Origin: Flammeovirgaceae bacterium
GTDB lineage: Bacteria; Bacteroidota; Bacteroidia; Cytophagales; Cyclobacteriaceae
Assembly (NCBI GenBank): GCA_016712035.1
Contig: JADJRT010000001.1
Location: forward strand, 124,001 to 188,000
DNA length: 64,000 nucleotides
Direction of reading: 5' to 3'
The translations under genes were made by a program, and so were the position numbers. Below the pieces are notes generated by a model that worked only from the letters and a program-made list of their open reading frames with translations, was not told where the DNA came from and searched no databases. Positions 56,116 through 64,000 of the stretch are shown here, one piece after another (the first letter of the stretch is position 1; each line of letters begins with the position of its first letter).

Positions 56116-57243
56116 ATGAAAAATCTTCTTAAAAAGAAACGAGTAATTATTCCCGTTATCTTGATCTCATTGCTGATTGCCTATTGGATTATTGGTAAGA
56201 TTCAATATCGCATGAATGTAATGGACGTGGAAGAGTATGAGCCTATCTCAACGCTGGTAGTTCCAAAACATGAATTGAAGCGCGCGAAATTTCCTTTTAT
56301 CGATGTCCACAATCACCAATGGACAATGCCTGTCCAGGATCTCGATAAATTGATAAAGGAAATGGATTCGCTCAACATGGGAGTGATGGTAAACCTGAGT
56401 GGCTTTCGTGGAAAATATTTAGACTGGTCGCTCGACAATGTGAACGAGAATTATCCTAATCGGTTTATTCTCTTTCTCAATATCAATTTCGAAAATCTGG
56501 ATGATGAAGGCTGGCCAAACGAAACTCTTTCGATGATGGAAGAAGCCGTAAAGCAAGGCGTCCGCGGGTTGAAAGTTTATAAGGGCTTTGGTCTTACTGA
56601 TAAAGACAATGATGGAACCCGGATAGCAATTGATGATCCGCGGGTCGACCCGATCTGGGCTAAATGTGGCGAACTAGGTATCCCTGTTTTGATTCACTCG
56701 GGCGAACCAAGTTCCTTCTGGAATCCAAAAGATAAACACAATGAGCGCTGGCTCGAGTTAAAACAAGAACCTAGCCGCTATCGCGATCCTTCCAAAGTAC
56801 CCCCTTTCGAGCAAGTGATGAGTGAACAGCATCATGTTTTTAGAAAACATCCCAACACAAAATTTATTAACGCGCACCTGGGTTGGTTTGGTAATGATTT
56901 AGAACGATTAGGGAAACTCTTTGATGAAATGCCCAATGTGTATACAGAACTGGGAGCCGTGTTGGCGGAGCTTGGCCGGCAACCGAAATTCGCAAGAGCT
57001 TTTTTAATAAAATATCAGGACCGGGTACTGTTTGGAAAAGACACCTACAAAATGGAAGAATACTACACGTACTTTCGCGTACTCGAAACAGGTGATGAAT
57101 ATTTTGATTACTACCGCAAGCGTCACGCACATTGGAAAATGTACGGTCTCGAATTACCCGATACCGTACTCAAAAAGATTTATTATCAAAATGCACTTCA
57201 GGTGATTCCGGGTATTGATTCAACCCTTTTTGTTCAACATTAA
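56116..57243 (+). CDS. Membrane-anchored amidohydrolase-2 family metal hydrolase
   Basis: A 375-residue protein. An N-terminal membrane segment (VIIPVILISLLIAYWIIGKI) is followed by an amidohydrolase TIM barrel of the ACMSD/amidohydrolase-2 type. The metal pattern is visible: HNH in FIDVHNHQW (near 68-72), His in VLIHSGEPS (near 197), His in INAHLGWF and Asp in LFGKDTYK. Members decarboxylate or hydrolyse aromatic and sugar-derived acids. The exact substrate is unknown. Being anchored with the domain outside the cytoplasm is unusual for the family and rests on the single hydrophobic segment. It starts immediately after a terminator hairpin. Confidence 0.85.
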   Translation: MKNLLKKKRVIIPVILISLLIAYWIIGKIQYRMNVMDVEEYEPISTLVVPKHELKRAKFPFIDVHNHQWTMPVQDLDKLIKEMDSLNMGVMVNLSGFRGKYLDWSLDNVNENYPNRFILFLNINFENLDDEGWPNETLSMMEEAVKQGVRGLKVYKGFGLTDKDNDGTRIAIDDPRVDPIWAKCGELGIPVLIHSGEPSSFWNPKDKHNERWLELKQEPSRYRDPSKVPPFEQVMSEQHHVFRKHPNTKFINAHLGWFGNDLERLGKLFDEMPNVYTELGAVLAELGRQPKFARAFLIKYQDRVLFGKDTYKMEEYYTYFRVLETGDEYFDYYRKRHAHWKMYGLELPDTVLKKIYYQNALQVIPGIDSTLFVQH

Positions 57244-57306
57244 TTTTGATCAACAAATCGGTGAGCTTTTTGAATGATGTGGGTGATTTCCCAAATCAAT
57301 ACATCT

Positions 57307-57340
57307 CACGCAAAGAACGCAAAGATAATCTACGCCAAGA
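57307..57340. repeat. CACGCAAAGAACGC repeat copy, intergenic
   Basis: A 34-base sequence matching 44232-44265 at 28 positions, located between the convergent amidohydrolase and ABC permease genes. Confidence 0.55.
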
Positions 57341-57379
57341 TTAGTGCTCCAAATATTCCTTCATTCTTTGTTCAAGTAT

Positions 57380-59740
57380 CTACTCCGTTCGCAAGCACTT
57401 CACCGGATTTACTCTTGCCGCTTTGATAGCTTGTGAGGCAACCGTTATCCAGGCAATGAATAAAGCAATCATACCCGCTAATAAGAAATACCAGATCTCT
57501 AAATCAATGTGAAAAACAAATCGCTTCAACCATTCATCAAGTAAGTAATAACTAACCGGCAAACCGATAGCAATAGAAATCAACACCATAATAGTAAAAT
57601 CGCCCGATAGCAATAAAACAATATTGGTTGAAGAAGAACCCAATGCCTTTCGGATGCCAATCTCTTTCAACCTGCGCTCGGCTGTGAAGGCGGCCAATCC
57701 AAAAAGTCCTAAGCAAGAAATCAGAATCGCCATGGTAGCAAAGTAAAACGACAAAGAGGCTACCCGTTGCTCCGCTGCATATTGCTGTGCATACTCCTGA
57801 TCTTGAAATTGATACTCAAATGTGAAGCCCGGATTGAAATCGCGGTAAAATTTATCCAGCGCAGCAAGCGTTTCTTTCTCTTTCCCCGCTTCTAACCGAA
57901 TCATAATATTCCAGGTGTTATTGGGGCTTATCCGAAAGAACAATGGATTGACTGCATCATGTAAGGATTGAAAATGGAAGTCCTTAACAACGCCAATAAT
58001 TTGAAGATCATATTGATCCCAGAGCTTAATAGTTTTGCCAATTGGATTTTCGAGGTTCATTACGCGAATGGCCGCTTCATTAAAAATAATTTTCGTGGTG
58101 TCCGATCCGTATTCTTCTGAATACGTCCGGCCTTCCGACATTACGACACCAAGTGTTTCTAATAATCCATAGTTTGCACCCACATTCTCAAACAAAATAT
58201 TGTCTTCCGGATTTTTACCATCCCACTCAAGACCACTGGTGTTATTGTTGCGTCCTAACAAACTATGCCCAATACTCGCAGCACTCACCACCCCAGGCAT
58301 CCTGCGTACTTCTTTTAAAAAAGTCTCACGACTGGATTCTACTTTTCCTTCTATTGGAAATTGAATGAGATGCTCTTTTGTATAGCCGAGATTTTGAGTT
58401 TGCACGTAATCGATCTGTCGGTAGATCACCAGCACGGATACAATCAAAATCACGGAAAGTAAAAATTGAAAAACCACCAAGCCTTTGCGCGCCCACAACT
58501 CTCCCCAAGAGCCACGAACTTCCCCTTTCAACACAGCTGCAGGTCTAAATCCCGAAAGGTAAAGAGCCGGATAACTGCCTGCGATTATGCCCGTGAAAAG
58601 TGTTATACCCGTTAACCACATTAATAGTTGTGGATCAATTAAGTTAAGCACAATCTTTTTATCGGTGATGATATTGAATTGGGGAAGCAGCATCCAAACC
58701 ATCAACAGCGAAAGCAAAACAGAGAGAATTGTCATCACTAATGATTCACTTATGTATTGAGTGATTAACGAAGTGCGTTGCGCTCCTACCGATTTCTTTA
58801 TTCCAACCTCCTTTGCTTTTCGTGAAGCGCGAGCTGTCGACAAGTTCATGAAGTTGATGCATGCAATAATTAATATAAAGATGGCTATTACTGAAAAGAG
58901 CTGAACATATTCAATGCGCCCACCAGACTGAACACCATTTTCAAAGCGACCATGCAGGTAGCGATCTGAAAATTTCTGGACGAAAAGTGAAACATTCGAA
59001 TCATCCGGGTCTTTACTCTTAACAAAGTCTTTTATCTTTTCCGAGAAAGCAACCGGATCAGTTCCTTCACGTAAAATAATATAGGAAGACGGACCATTAT
59101 TTCCCCATTCGGTTACCCACTCATTATCAAGTTTGAATTCCTCGAACGATAAAACAAAATCAAACTGAAAAGAAGAATTAATAGGCAGGTTTTCAAAAAC
59201 TCCGGACACGGTAAAATTTTTATTGTGCTGCAACTCCACAATCTTACCCACCGCGTTTTCATCTGTACCAAAAAGGCGAACCGCTAAATCTTTTGAGATA
59301 ACCATGGATAGCTGGTCTTTTAAAACCAAGTCGGCATTGCCTTGCAAAAGATTAAATGAAAAAATATTGAAGTAGTCTTCGCCCACATAATAGCCCTTTG
59401 CTTTTACGTTGTTATCTTTCACGGAAAGCGTGAATGAATTTATCCAGGTCGTAGTGGCAGCATATTCAACTTCGGGCAATTCTACTTTCATCGTTTCGGC
59501 TAAAATACCTGGAGTTGAGGTGGTCGTCATCAGCTCGTCCGCATATTTCTGATGCTCCATCACCTGATAAAGTCGCGCATCTTTTTCATGAAACTTATTC
59601 ATGCTCAGTTCATCGCGCACCCACAAATAGATTAACAACGTGCAAACAAGCCCCACAGCCAAACCAATCAGGTTTATAAAAAAATAGCCTTTAGCACGCA
59701 AAAAATTGCGGTAAATGAGAAGGAGATTGTGTTTGATCAT
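57380..59740 (-). CDS. MacB/FtsX-type ABC transporter permease
   Basis: A 786-residue permease. I start at ATG 59740 (MIKHNLLLIYRNFLRAKGYF) rather than nine codons upstream at 59767. It has an N-terminal membrane segment, a MacB-type periplasmic domain, a first FtsX domain (YVQLFSVIAIFILIIACINF, ARASRKAKEVGIKKSVGAQR), a second periplasmic domain, and a second FtsX domain near 660-780 (GLFGLAAFTAERRLKEIGIR, KALGSSSTNIVLLLSGDF). It ends NPVKCLRTE. Such four-TM-plus-four-TM permeases occur in Bacteroidota as sensors or exporters with a separate ATPase. No ATPase gene is adjacent, so the partner is elsewhere. Confidence 0.93.
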   Translation of the reverse strand: MIKHNLLLIYRNFLRAKGYFFINLIGLAVGLVCTLLIYLWVRDELSMNKFHEKDARLYQVMEHQKYADELMTTTSTPGILAETMKVELPEVEYAATTTWINSFTLSVKDNNVKAKGYYVGEDYFNIFSFNLLQGNADLVLKDQLSMVISKDLAVRLFGTDENAVGKIVELQHNKNFTVSGVFENLPINSSFQFDFVLSFEEFKLDNEWVTEWGNNGPSSYIILREGTDPVAFSEKIKDFVKSKDPDDSNVSLFVQKFSDRYLHGRFENGVQSGGRIEYVQLFSVIAIFILIIACINFMNLSTARASRKAKEVGIKKSVGAQRTSLITQYISESLVMTILSVLLSLLMVWMLLPQFNIITDKKIVLNLIDPQLLMWLTGITLFTGIIAGSYPALYLSGFRPAAVLKGEVRGSWGELWARKGLVVFQFLLSVILIVSVLVIYRQIDYVQTQNLGYTKEHLIQFPIEGKVESSRETFLKEVRRMPGVVSAASIGHSLLGRNNNTSGLEWDGKNPEDNILFENVGANYGLLETLGVVMSEGRTYSEEYGSDTTKIIFNEAAIRVMNLENPIGKTIKLWDQYDLQIIGVVKDFHFQSLHDAVNPLFFRISPNNTWNIMIRLEAGKEKETLAALDKFYRDFNPGFTFEYQFQDQEYAQQYAAEQRVASLSFYFATMAILISCLGLFGLAAFTAERRLKEIGIRKALGSSSTNIVLLLSGDFTIMVLISIAIGLPVSYYLLDEWLKRFVFHIDLEIWYFLLAGMIALFIAWITVASQAIKAARVNPVKCLRTE

Positions 59741-59841
59741 GGTGCCTGAATTAAGAAAACGCAACAAAAAGACAATACTGGAGGATAAACGTTGCAGGTA
59801 ATACCATCTATTTTATAAATGGTTACAAACTATAATTCCAT

Positions 59842-59849
59842 TATCTTCG
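59842..59849 (+). promoter_or_regulatory. Putative -7 promoter box for the gene at 59860
   Basis: TATCTTCG lies 10 bp before the start codon, giving a very short leader. The same box form occurs before 63875. Confidence 0.4.
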
Positions 59850-59859
59850 TTGCACTATT

Positions 59860-60402
59860 ATGAAAAATCTACTTACCCTACTTGTCTTCTTGGCTGGGAT
59901 ACAAATCACACATGCACAGGTTATCGGCAATCCATTTCCTGATATGGAGGCTGAAACCGTAGAGGATAAAAAAGTAAATCTTCCGACCGATACGAAGGGC
60001 AAGTACACGTTGCTAGGTCTTGCCTATTCTAAGAAGTCTGAGGACGAGCTAAATACCTGGTTTAGTCCGGTCTACAACAAGTTTATTAAAAAAGCTACAG
60101 GTTTAATGGCGGGTATGGGGTATGATGTGAACGTGTATTTTGTACCCATGTTTACCGGTGTAAATGCTGCCGCAACAGGAACCGCTAAAAAGAAAGCACT
60201 AAAAAATGTAGATCCTGTTTTATTGCCTTACATTTTATTTTACAAGGGTGAATTGAAAACGTATAAAGAAGCACTTGACTTTGAAAAGAAAGACATTCCT
60301 TTTTTTTTTCGTGCTCGATGCAGAGGAAAAATTGTTTATGCTACCTCGGGGCGTTTTAGTGAAGCCAAACTCGGTGAATTAGAAGATTCTATTGAAGACT
60401 AA
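59860..60402 (+). CDS. Exported thioredoxin-fold-like protein (compensated double indel)
   Basis: A 180-residue protein with a signal peptide (MKNLLTLLVFLAGIQITHAQ) and the pattern GNPFPDMEAETVEDKKVNLP, KGKYTLLGLAYSKKSEDEL of peroxiredoxin/thioredoxin-like folds, but without a CxxC. Near the end the frame as read is IPFFFRARCRGKIVYATSG. Removing one T from the run at 60300-60309 and adding one G at 60325-60326 gives IPFFFVLDAEGKIVYATSG, which is the normal thioredoxin-fold strand. The open frame thus hides two cancelling indels that alter about seven residues. The function is unknown. It would act in the periplasm. Confidence 0.7.
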   Translation: MKNLLTLLVFLAGIQITHAQVIGNPFPDMEAETVEDKKVNLPTDTKGKYTLLGLAYSKKSEDELNTWFSPVYNKFIKKATGLMAGMGYDVNVYFVPMFTGVNAAATGTAKKKALKNVDPVLLPYILFYKGELKTYKEALDFEKKDIPFFFRARCRGKIVYATSGRFSEAKLGELEDSIED

Positions 60403-60461
60403 ACGTTCGCAACTCTTCTTTTACAAATAGTTCTTTTCAGAATATTGCAATCTCCTTCCAG

Positions 60462-60914
60462 ATGTTGAGAATCGTTAAAAGATACGTTCCTTATACTCAA
60501 CAACTTGGCTTAGCCATTTCCGTTGCTGGCCTTGTAGGATACTATGCTGATTATTCGAGTCTAAAAACACTACTCGAAGCAGGGCTTTTACTTCTTTCTC
60601 TCTCTTACTTTCTCTGGGCATTTCTTCCTGTGAATATACCGCCTCATAGTGAGCCGAATGTTTATGCTACGCTGGCTCATAAACTAATATACATAAGTTG
60701 TTCGGTTAGGTTAATGGGAGCGCTCCTTTCTGTTTTAAAGAAAAACGGCCATCATGAAATTGCCTTGGTGGGCGGCATTTCACTTATGATCGCCTTGGGC
60801 AGCACTATTATTTTAATGATTAGAAAACGCGAACATTATGTAACCCTGCGCGATGCATTCATCAGGGGTATCTCTTCTGCTTTGCTGGCTCTTCTGGCCT
60901 TAGCCTTACATTAA
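60462..60914 (+). CDS. Small four-helix membrane protein of unknown function
   Basis: A 150-residue hydrophobic protein with four likely transmembrane segments, at about 15-30 (LGLAISVAGLVGYYADY), 36-55 (LLEAGLLLLSLSYFLWAFLP), 95-118 (IALVGGISLMIALGSTIILM) and 133-150. Charged loops lie between (RKREHYVTLRDAFIRG). No family is recognised. It lies between the secreted protein at 59860 and the PrsW gene on the same strand, and may be cotranscribed with them. Confidence 0.65.
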   Translation: MLRIVKRYVPYTQQLGLAISVAGLVGYYADYSSLKTLLEAGLLLLSLSYFLWAFLPVNIPPHSEPNVYATLAHKLIYISCSVRLMGALLSVLKKNGHHEIALVGGISLMIALGSTIILMIRKREHYVTLRDAFIRGISSALLALLALALH

Positions 60915-60980
60915 GTCAAAAACTATTTGTTAGTTGTTAATCAAGGTTTGAATAATTACCTTCATTGACATTTTATCTTT

Positions 60981-61721
60981 ATGGATATTCTTATACTGCT
61001 CGCGTTGGCTCTTGCCCCTGGTGTTGCTATTGGAGTTTATATCTACTTGAAAGATCATCATGAACGCGAACCGGTTGGTCTGTTAATCCGAAGTTTCTTT
61101 TTTGGCGTACTCAGTATTTTTGTCACCCTTTTAATCAGTCGGGTAATCGGTTTATTCGTCACCATTGACGAGACCAGTGTAAGCGACCAAGCGGTATCTG
61201 CTTTCTTAATCGTTGCCCTGGTTGAGGAATTCAGCAAGTTCATTTTTGTGCGGGGCATTCTGTACAACAACAAACATTTTAACGAGCCTTTTGATGGCAT
61301 TGTGTATTCGGTGATGGTAGGTATGGGTTTCGCCACCTTTGAAAATATTCTTTATGTAGTAGATGGGGGCATTGGTACGGCTTTGCTGCGCATGTTAACG
61401 GCTGTACCCGCACACGCCACTTTTGCTGTGCTAATGGGCTACTACTTGGGCAAAGCAAAGTTTGAACACAAAAAATCTTATTACGCGTTGCATGCTTTGG
61501 GTGTTGCCGCACTTTTTCACGGTGCTTATGACTATTGCCTATTTATTTCTTTCGTTCCGGGTATTGTTTTTGGAGCCCTTATTTCGCTAGTGGTTGGTAT
61601 TTGGCTCTCAAAAAAAGCAATTCAAATTCATCAATTGGCTTCTCCCTTTATAGCTAAGCCCATAGCCAATGGTAGTTTGGCTGATCATCCAGACTCTAAT
61701 ATTAATAAACCGATCAGTTAA
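60981..61721 (+). CDS. PrsW family intramembrane metalloprotease
   Basis: A 246-residue inner membrane protein of the PrsW (M82) family. The metal-binding motifs are visible in order: VEEFSKFIFVRG (EExxK, near 75-80), FATFENILYV (near 115-124) and FHGAYDYCLF (HxxxD, near 175-182). Hydrophobic segments surround them. PrsW in Bacillus cleaves the anti-sigma factor RsiW. In Bacteroidota the substrate is unknown, and family members may act as CAAX-type or bacteriocin-processing enzymes. The next gene downstream is a TMEM175-like channel. Confidence 0.9.
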   Translation: MDILILLALALAPGVAIGVYIYLKDHHEREPVGLLIRSFFFGVLSIFVTLLISRVIGLFVTIDETSVSDQAVSAFLIVALVEEFSKFIFVRGILYNNKHFNEPFDGIVYSVMVGMGFATFENILYVVDGGIGTALLRMLTAVPAHATFAVLMGYYLGKAKFEHKKSYYALHALGVAALFHGAYDYCLFISFVPGIVFGALISLVVGIWLSKKAIQIHQLASPFIAKPIANGSLADHPDSNINKPIS

Positions 61722-61751
61722 TAAACATGCTTAAACTAATCAGAGATAAAA

Positions 61752-62554
61752 ATGATTCGAGGTGCGCTAGGTGATAGATACAAGGAAACGCTAACAAACT
61801 TTCGCTTTCGCGGAAAAGAGCCCGGCCGCTTAGAGAATTTTAGCGATGCGGTTTTCGCGCTTGCTATTACTTTACTCCTAATTTCCACCAGTCCACCTAC
61901 TAACTTTGATCAGATCAAAATTTTCATTTTTGATCTGATCCCGTTCACCTTATGCATCACACTCATCATTCTTATTTGGAATGAGCATTTTGTCTTTTTC
62001 TACCGTTATGGTTTACGTAATGGGGCTGTTATTGCCTTAAATACCCTCTTTCTAATTATCGTGTTATTCTATGTTTATCCACTCAAGTTTCTGACCCGAT
62101 TAATTTTAATACCCATCTCTTACCTGATTGATCATGACGGATTGAAGAATGCTTTAATGGGCAGCATCAAGCATGAAGATATGGCCGACTTAATGATCAT
62201 TTATGGTCTGGGTGCCGCCAGTGTTTTCCTGGTCCTGGTAGGCATGTATCGGTATGCCCTAAAGCAAGCTGATGAACTTGAGCTTACTGTGGTTGAAAAT
62301 TTGATACCCGAATGAGCATTCGGGCTAATATCTTCATGGCAGTTATTCCCATAATCTCGGTGTTGATTGCAATTATCTTTCACTCGCATGAGTTCGCAGG
62401 TCTGTTTGCCGGACTAACCTATGTCATTTATACTCCAGTTATGATGCTCCACGGTAAATCGGTAGATCGAAAGCGAATAAAACTTCTTAACCCTTTTTCT
62501 CCTACTGAATTAATGGATGGGATAGTTGAGAATAAAGACGAGCTTGAGATTTAA
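61752..62554 (+). CDS. TMEM175-like (DUF1211) potassium channel protein (frameshifted)
   Basis: Two overlapping segments (61752-62315 and 62312-62554) make one six-TM protein of about 267 residues when one A is added to the run at 62296-62299: the fusion then reads TVVEKFDTRMSIRANIFMAV. The first segment has RLENFSDAVFALAITLLLIS, the TMEM175 selectivity-filter helix, and TM2-TM4. The second supplies TM5 and TM6 (VIPIISVLIAIIF, GLTYVIYTPVMMLHGK). TMEM175 relatives form tetrameric or dimeric potassium-selective leak channels in the inner membrane. As separate genes they would lack the final helices. Confidence 0.78.
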
Positions 62555-62555
62555 A

Positions 62556-63785
62556 TTAAATCACATCAATCTGACCGCGCAAAATATCTTCTAACGTGTC
62601 GCGCCTGCGTATAAGCTTTGCTTCGCCATTCAATATCAGAACTTCAGCCGGCTTGAATCTCGAATTATAATTTGACGCCATAGAATAGCCATAGGCGCCA
62701 GCATTTTTGATAGCAATTAAATCCCCCTCGCGCACCTCGTTTAATTTTCTATCTGCGCCAAGCGTATCGGTTTCACAAATATTGCCAACTACAGTATACA
62801 CTTTTTGTGAGCCTGCTGGGTTAGAGATATTAACAATCTCATGATAGGCATCATACATCATCGGACGAATGAGTTGGTTGAGTCCTGAATTAACCCCGAC
62901 AAAAGTCACGGAGGGTGTTGACTTAACCACATTGGTTTTTGTGATAAGAGTACCCGCTCCACTAACCAAATATTTGCCGGGCTCAATCCACAATTCTAGT
63001 TTACGACCGTAGCTCAAATAAAATTCCTTAAACGCCTTGCCCAACTTTAAACCAAGATCGTAGACGTTGGTTACCATATCGCCCTCTTTATAGGCGACTT
63101 TAAACCCACCACCGAAGTCAATGAACTTTAGTGCTGGAAAATCGCGGGCGATACCAAAAAGAATTTCAGCCATTTTTAGAAACACATCCGTTTCGGTTAT
63201 CTCAGAACCGGTATGAATGTGCAATCCATTAATAATGATGTTATGTTTTTGTGCCAACTCCATAATCTGCGGAAGCTGGTACACAGAGATTCCAAACTTT
63301 GAATTACTATGACCTGTCGAAATCTTGTAATTACCCCCAGCCATTATGTGTGGATTGAGGCGTACACAACATGGATAGGTATTACCGTATTTCTTCCCAA
63401 ACTTTTCGAGCACCGATAAATTATCGAGGTTAATGTTAAGGCCTAACGATACACCTTCCACAATCTCTTCAAAGTCAACACAGTTTGGGGTGTACATGAT
63501 TTCGTGTGCTGGAAATCCTGCACCTAGTGCCAGGTGTGCCTCCTGCAAAGAGACCACATCAACGCCTGCTCCGTGCTTCTTTAATAATTTTAAGATTGAA
63601 ATATTGGTGAGCGCTTTGGCGGCATATTTTATTCGCACATCGGTATCCGAAAAAGCATTCTTTAGGCTTTTCAGCTGTTCGATAATTTTCGAAGCGTCAT
63701 AGACATAAAGAGGCGTGCCGAACTCTTTGCAGATATCGGCCACATTAAGCCCTTGAATCGTGTATGTTCCGTTGGTTAGTTCCAT
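62556..63785 (-). CDS. lysA: Diaminopimelate decarboxylase
   Basis: A 409-residue PLP-dependent fold-type III decarboxylase that converts meso-diaminopimelate to lysine, the last step of lysine synthesis. The PLP-binding Lys is in IKYAAKALTN near residue 53, and HTGSEI and GGGFKVAY are PLP-phosphate and substrate segments. The second-subunit Cys is in GNICETDTLG near 335, followed by GAYGYSMASNYNSR. The length is normal. It is convergent with the TMEM175-like gene and divergent from the hydrolase at 63875. Confidence 0.95.
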   Translation of the reverse strand: MELTNGTYTIQGLNVADICKEFGTPLYVYDASKIIEQLKSLKNAFSDTDVRIKYAAKALTNISILKLLKKHGAGVDVVSLQEAHLALGAGFPAHEIMYTPNCVDFEEIVEGVSLGLNINLDNLSVLEKFGKKYGNTYPCCVRLNPHIMAGGNYKISTGHSNSKFGISVYQLPQIMELAQKHNIIINGLHIHTGSEITETDVFLKMAEILFGIARDFPALKFIDFGGGFKVAYKEGDMVTNVYDLGLKLGKAFKEFYLSYGRKLELWIEPGKYLVSGAGTLITKTNVVKSTPSVTFVGVNSGLNQLIRPMMYDAYHEIVNISNPAGSQKVYTVVGNICETDTLGADRKLNEVREGDLIAIKNAGAYGYSMASNYNSRFKPAEVLILNGEAKLIRRRDTLEDILRGQIDVI

Positions 63786-63862
63786 AAGAAATAAAGGTCA
63801 AATATATCAGTTGAAATTCTATCTCAGCATGTTATCCACTCACTTTATTTAATGGGGGTTGT

Positions 63863-63870
63863 TATCTTCG
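63863..63870 (+). promoter_or_regulatory. Putative -7 promoter box for the hydrolase at 63875
   Basis: TATCTTCG lies only 4 bp before the start codon, so the transcript would begin at or very near the ATG. This is the same box form and close placement as upstream of polA and of 59860. Confidence 0.4.
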
Positions 63871-63874
63871 CACA

Positions 63875-64000
63875 ATGAAATTGTTTTATCGACAATCAGG
63901 TGCCGGCAAACCCTTGATCATTTTGCATGGATTGTTTGGCTCGTCCGACAATTGGTTTTCACTGGCCAAAGTATTTGCCGAAAAGTATACGGTGTATTTA
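63875..64000 (+). CDS. Alpha/beta hydrolase, N-terminal part
   Basis: The first 42 codons of a gene that runs out of the window. It reads MKLFYRQSGAGKPLIILHGL, then FGSSDNWFSLAKVFAEK, with the HGLFGSSDNW oxyanion-hole region typical of YbfF-type esterases and related alpha/beta hydrolases. The catalytic residues lie beyond the window. It is divergent from lysA. Confidence 0.82.
   Translation, partial: MKLFYRQSGAGKPLIILHGLFGSSDNWFSLAKVFAEKYTVYL

Noticed and set aside
62307..62324. Perfect palindrome CCCGAATG AG CATTCGGG at the ATGA overlap, suggesting translational coupling of two genes
   Set aside because: The two frames fit one TMEM175 gene with a base missing at 62296-62299, so the palindrome is probably coincidental coding sequence.

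Overview
The window looks like a chromosomal segment from a member of the Bacteroidota, most likely of the order Cytophagales. The basis is protein content: two TonB-dependent receptors with CarboxypepD-like N-terminal domains, a PorP/SprF-like protein next to a protein with a gliding-motility/type IX secretion (T9SS type B) C-terminal domain, many secreted proteins and lipoproteins, LuxR-type response regulators paired with TPR sensor kinases, and -7 promoter boxes of the Bacteroidota form TAnnTTTG (often TATCTTCG or TACCTTCG here). I saw no rRNA, tRNA, CRISPR array, transposase or prophage gene.

Layout. 1-7990: end of a hydroxypyruvate-isomerase-like gene, two tandem LpxL/HtrB-like acyltransferases, an Asp-rich repeat protein, a minus-strand cluster centred on the radical SAM enzyme ArsS (peroxidase-like CMD protein, ArsS, creatininase-family hydrolase, purine nucleoside phosphorylase), a lytic transglycosylase and a LOG-family protein. 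8021-11359: GH130 lipoprotein, NAD-dependent epimerase, two proteins of unknown function. 11461-16251: TonB receptor followed by a beta-helix lipoprotein. 16425-24000: LMW phosphatase, MoxR ATPase, second TonB receptor, DNA polymerase I. 24045-40708: two paralogous sensor kinase/response regulator pairs enclosing a run of exported proteins on the plus strand (TPR protein, jelly-roll protein and its internally deleted paralogue, Hcp-like protein, and a 626-aa protein sharing a domain with the gene at 24045), plus a patatin-BamA protein and a small lipoprotein. 40711-45206: damaged beta-helix gene, five-repeat T9SS cargo, PorP/SprF-like protein. 45289-64000: mainly housekeeping and accessory enzymes (acyl-CoA synthetase, CBS protein, dienelactone hydrolase, DinB, amidase, DUF418, TPR, sulfatase, DUF2911, amidohydrolase, ABC permease, PrsW, TMEM175-like channel, diaminopimelate decarboxylase, start of an alpha/beta hydrolase).

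A strong technical pattern runs through the window. About twenty single- or double-base indels, most of them in homopolymers, split otherwise well conserved genes. Where the continuation can be read in another frame I annotate the reconstructed gene as one CDS and state the break point. The simplest explanation is uncorrected long-read or pyrosequencing error rather than pseudogenisation. Two loci look biologically damaged instead: the small remnant at 30439-30664 and the beta-helix gene at 40711-41641.

The best candidate for an undescribed system is the exported-protein operon at 28273-35043. It includes a signal-peptide-bearing Hcp-like (type VI tube fold) protein with no other type VI gene in view, and lies between the two sensor/regulator pairs. 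Several short palindromic repeat families occur between genes or over gene starts.
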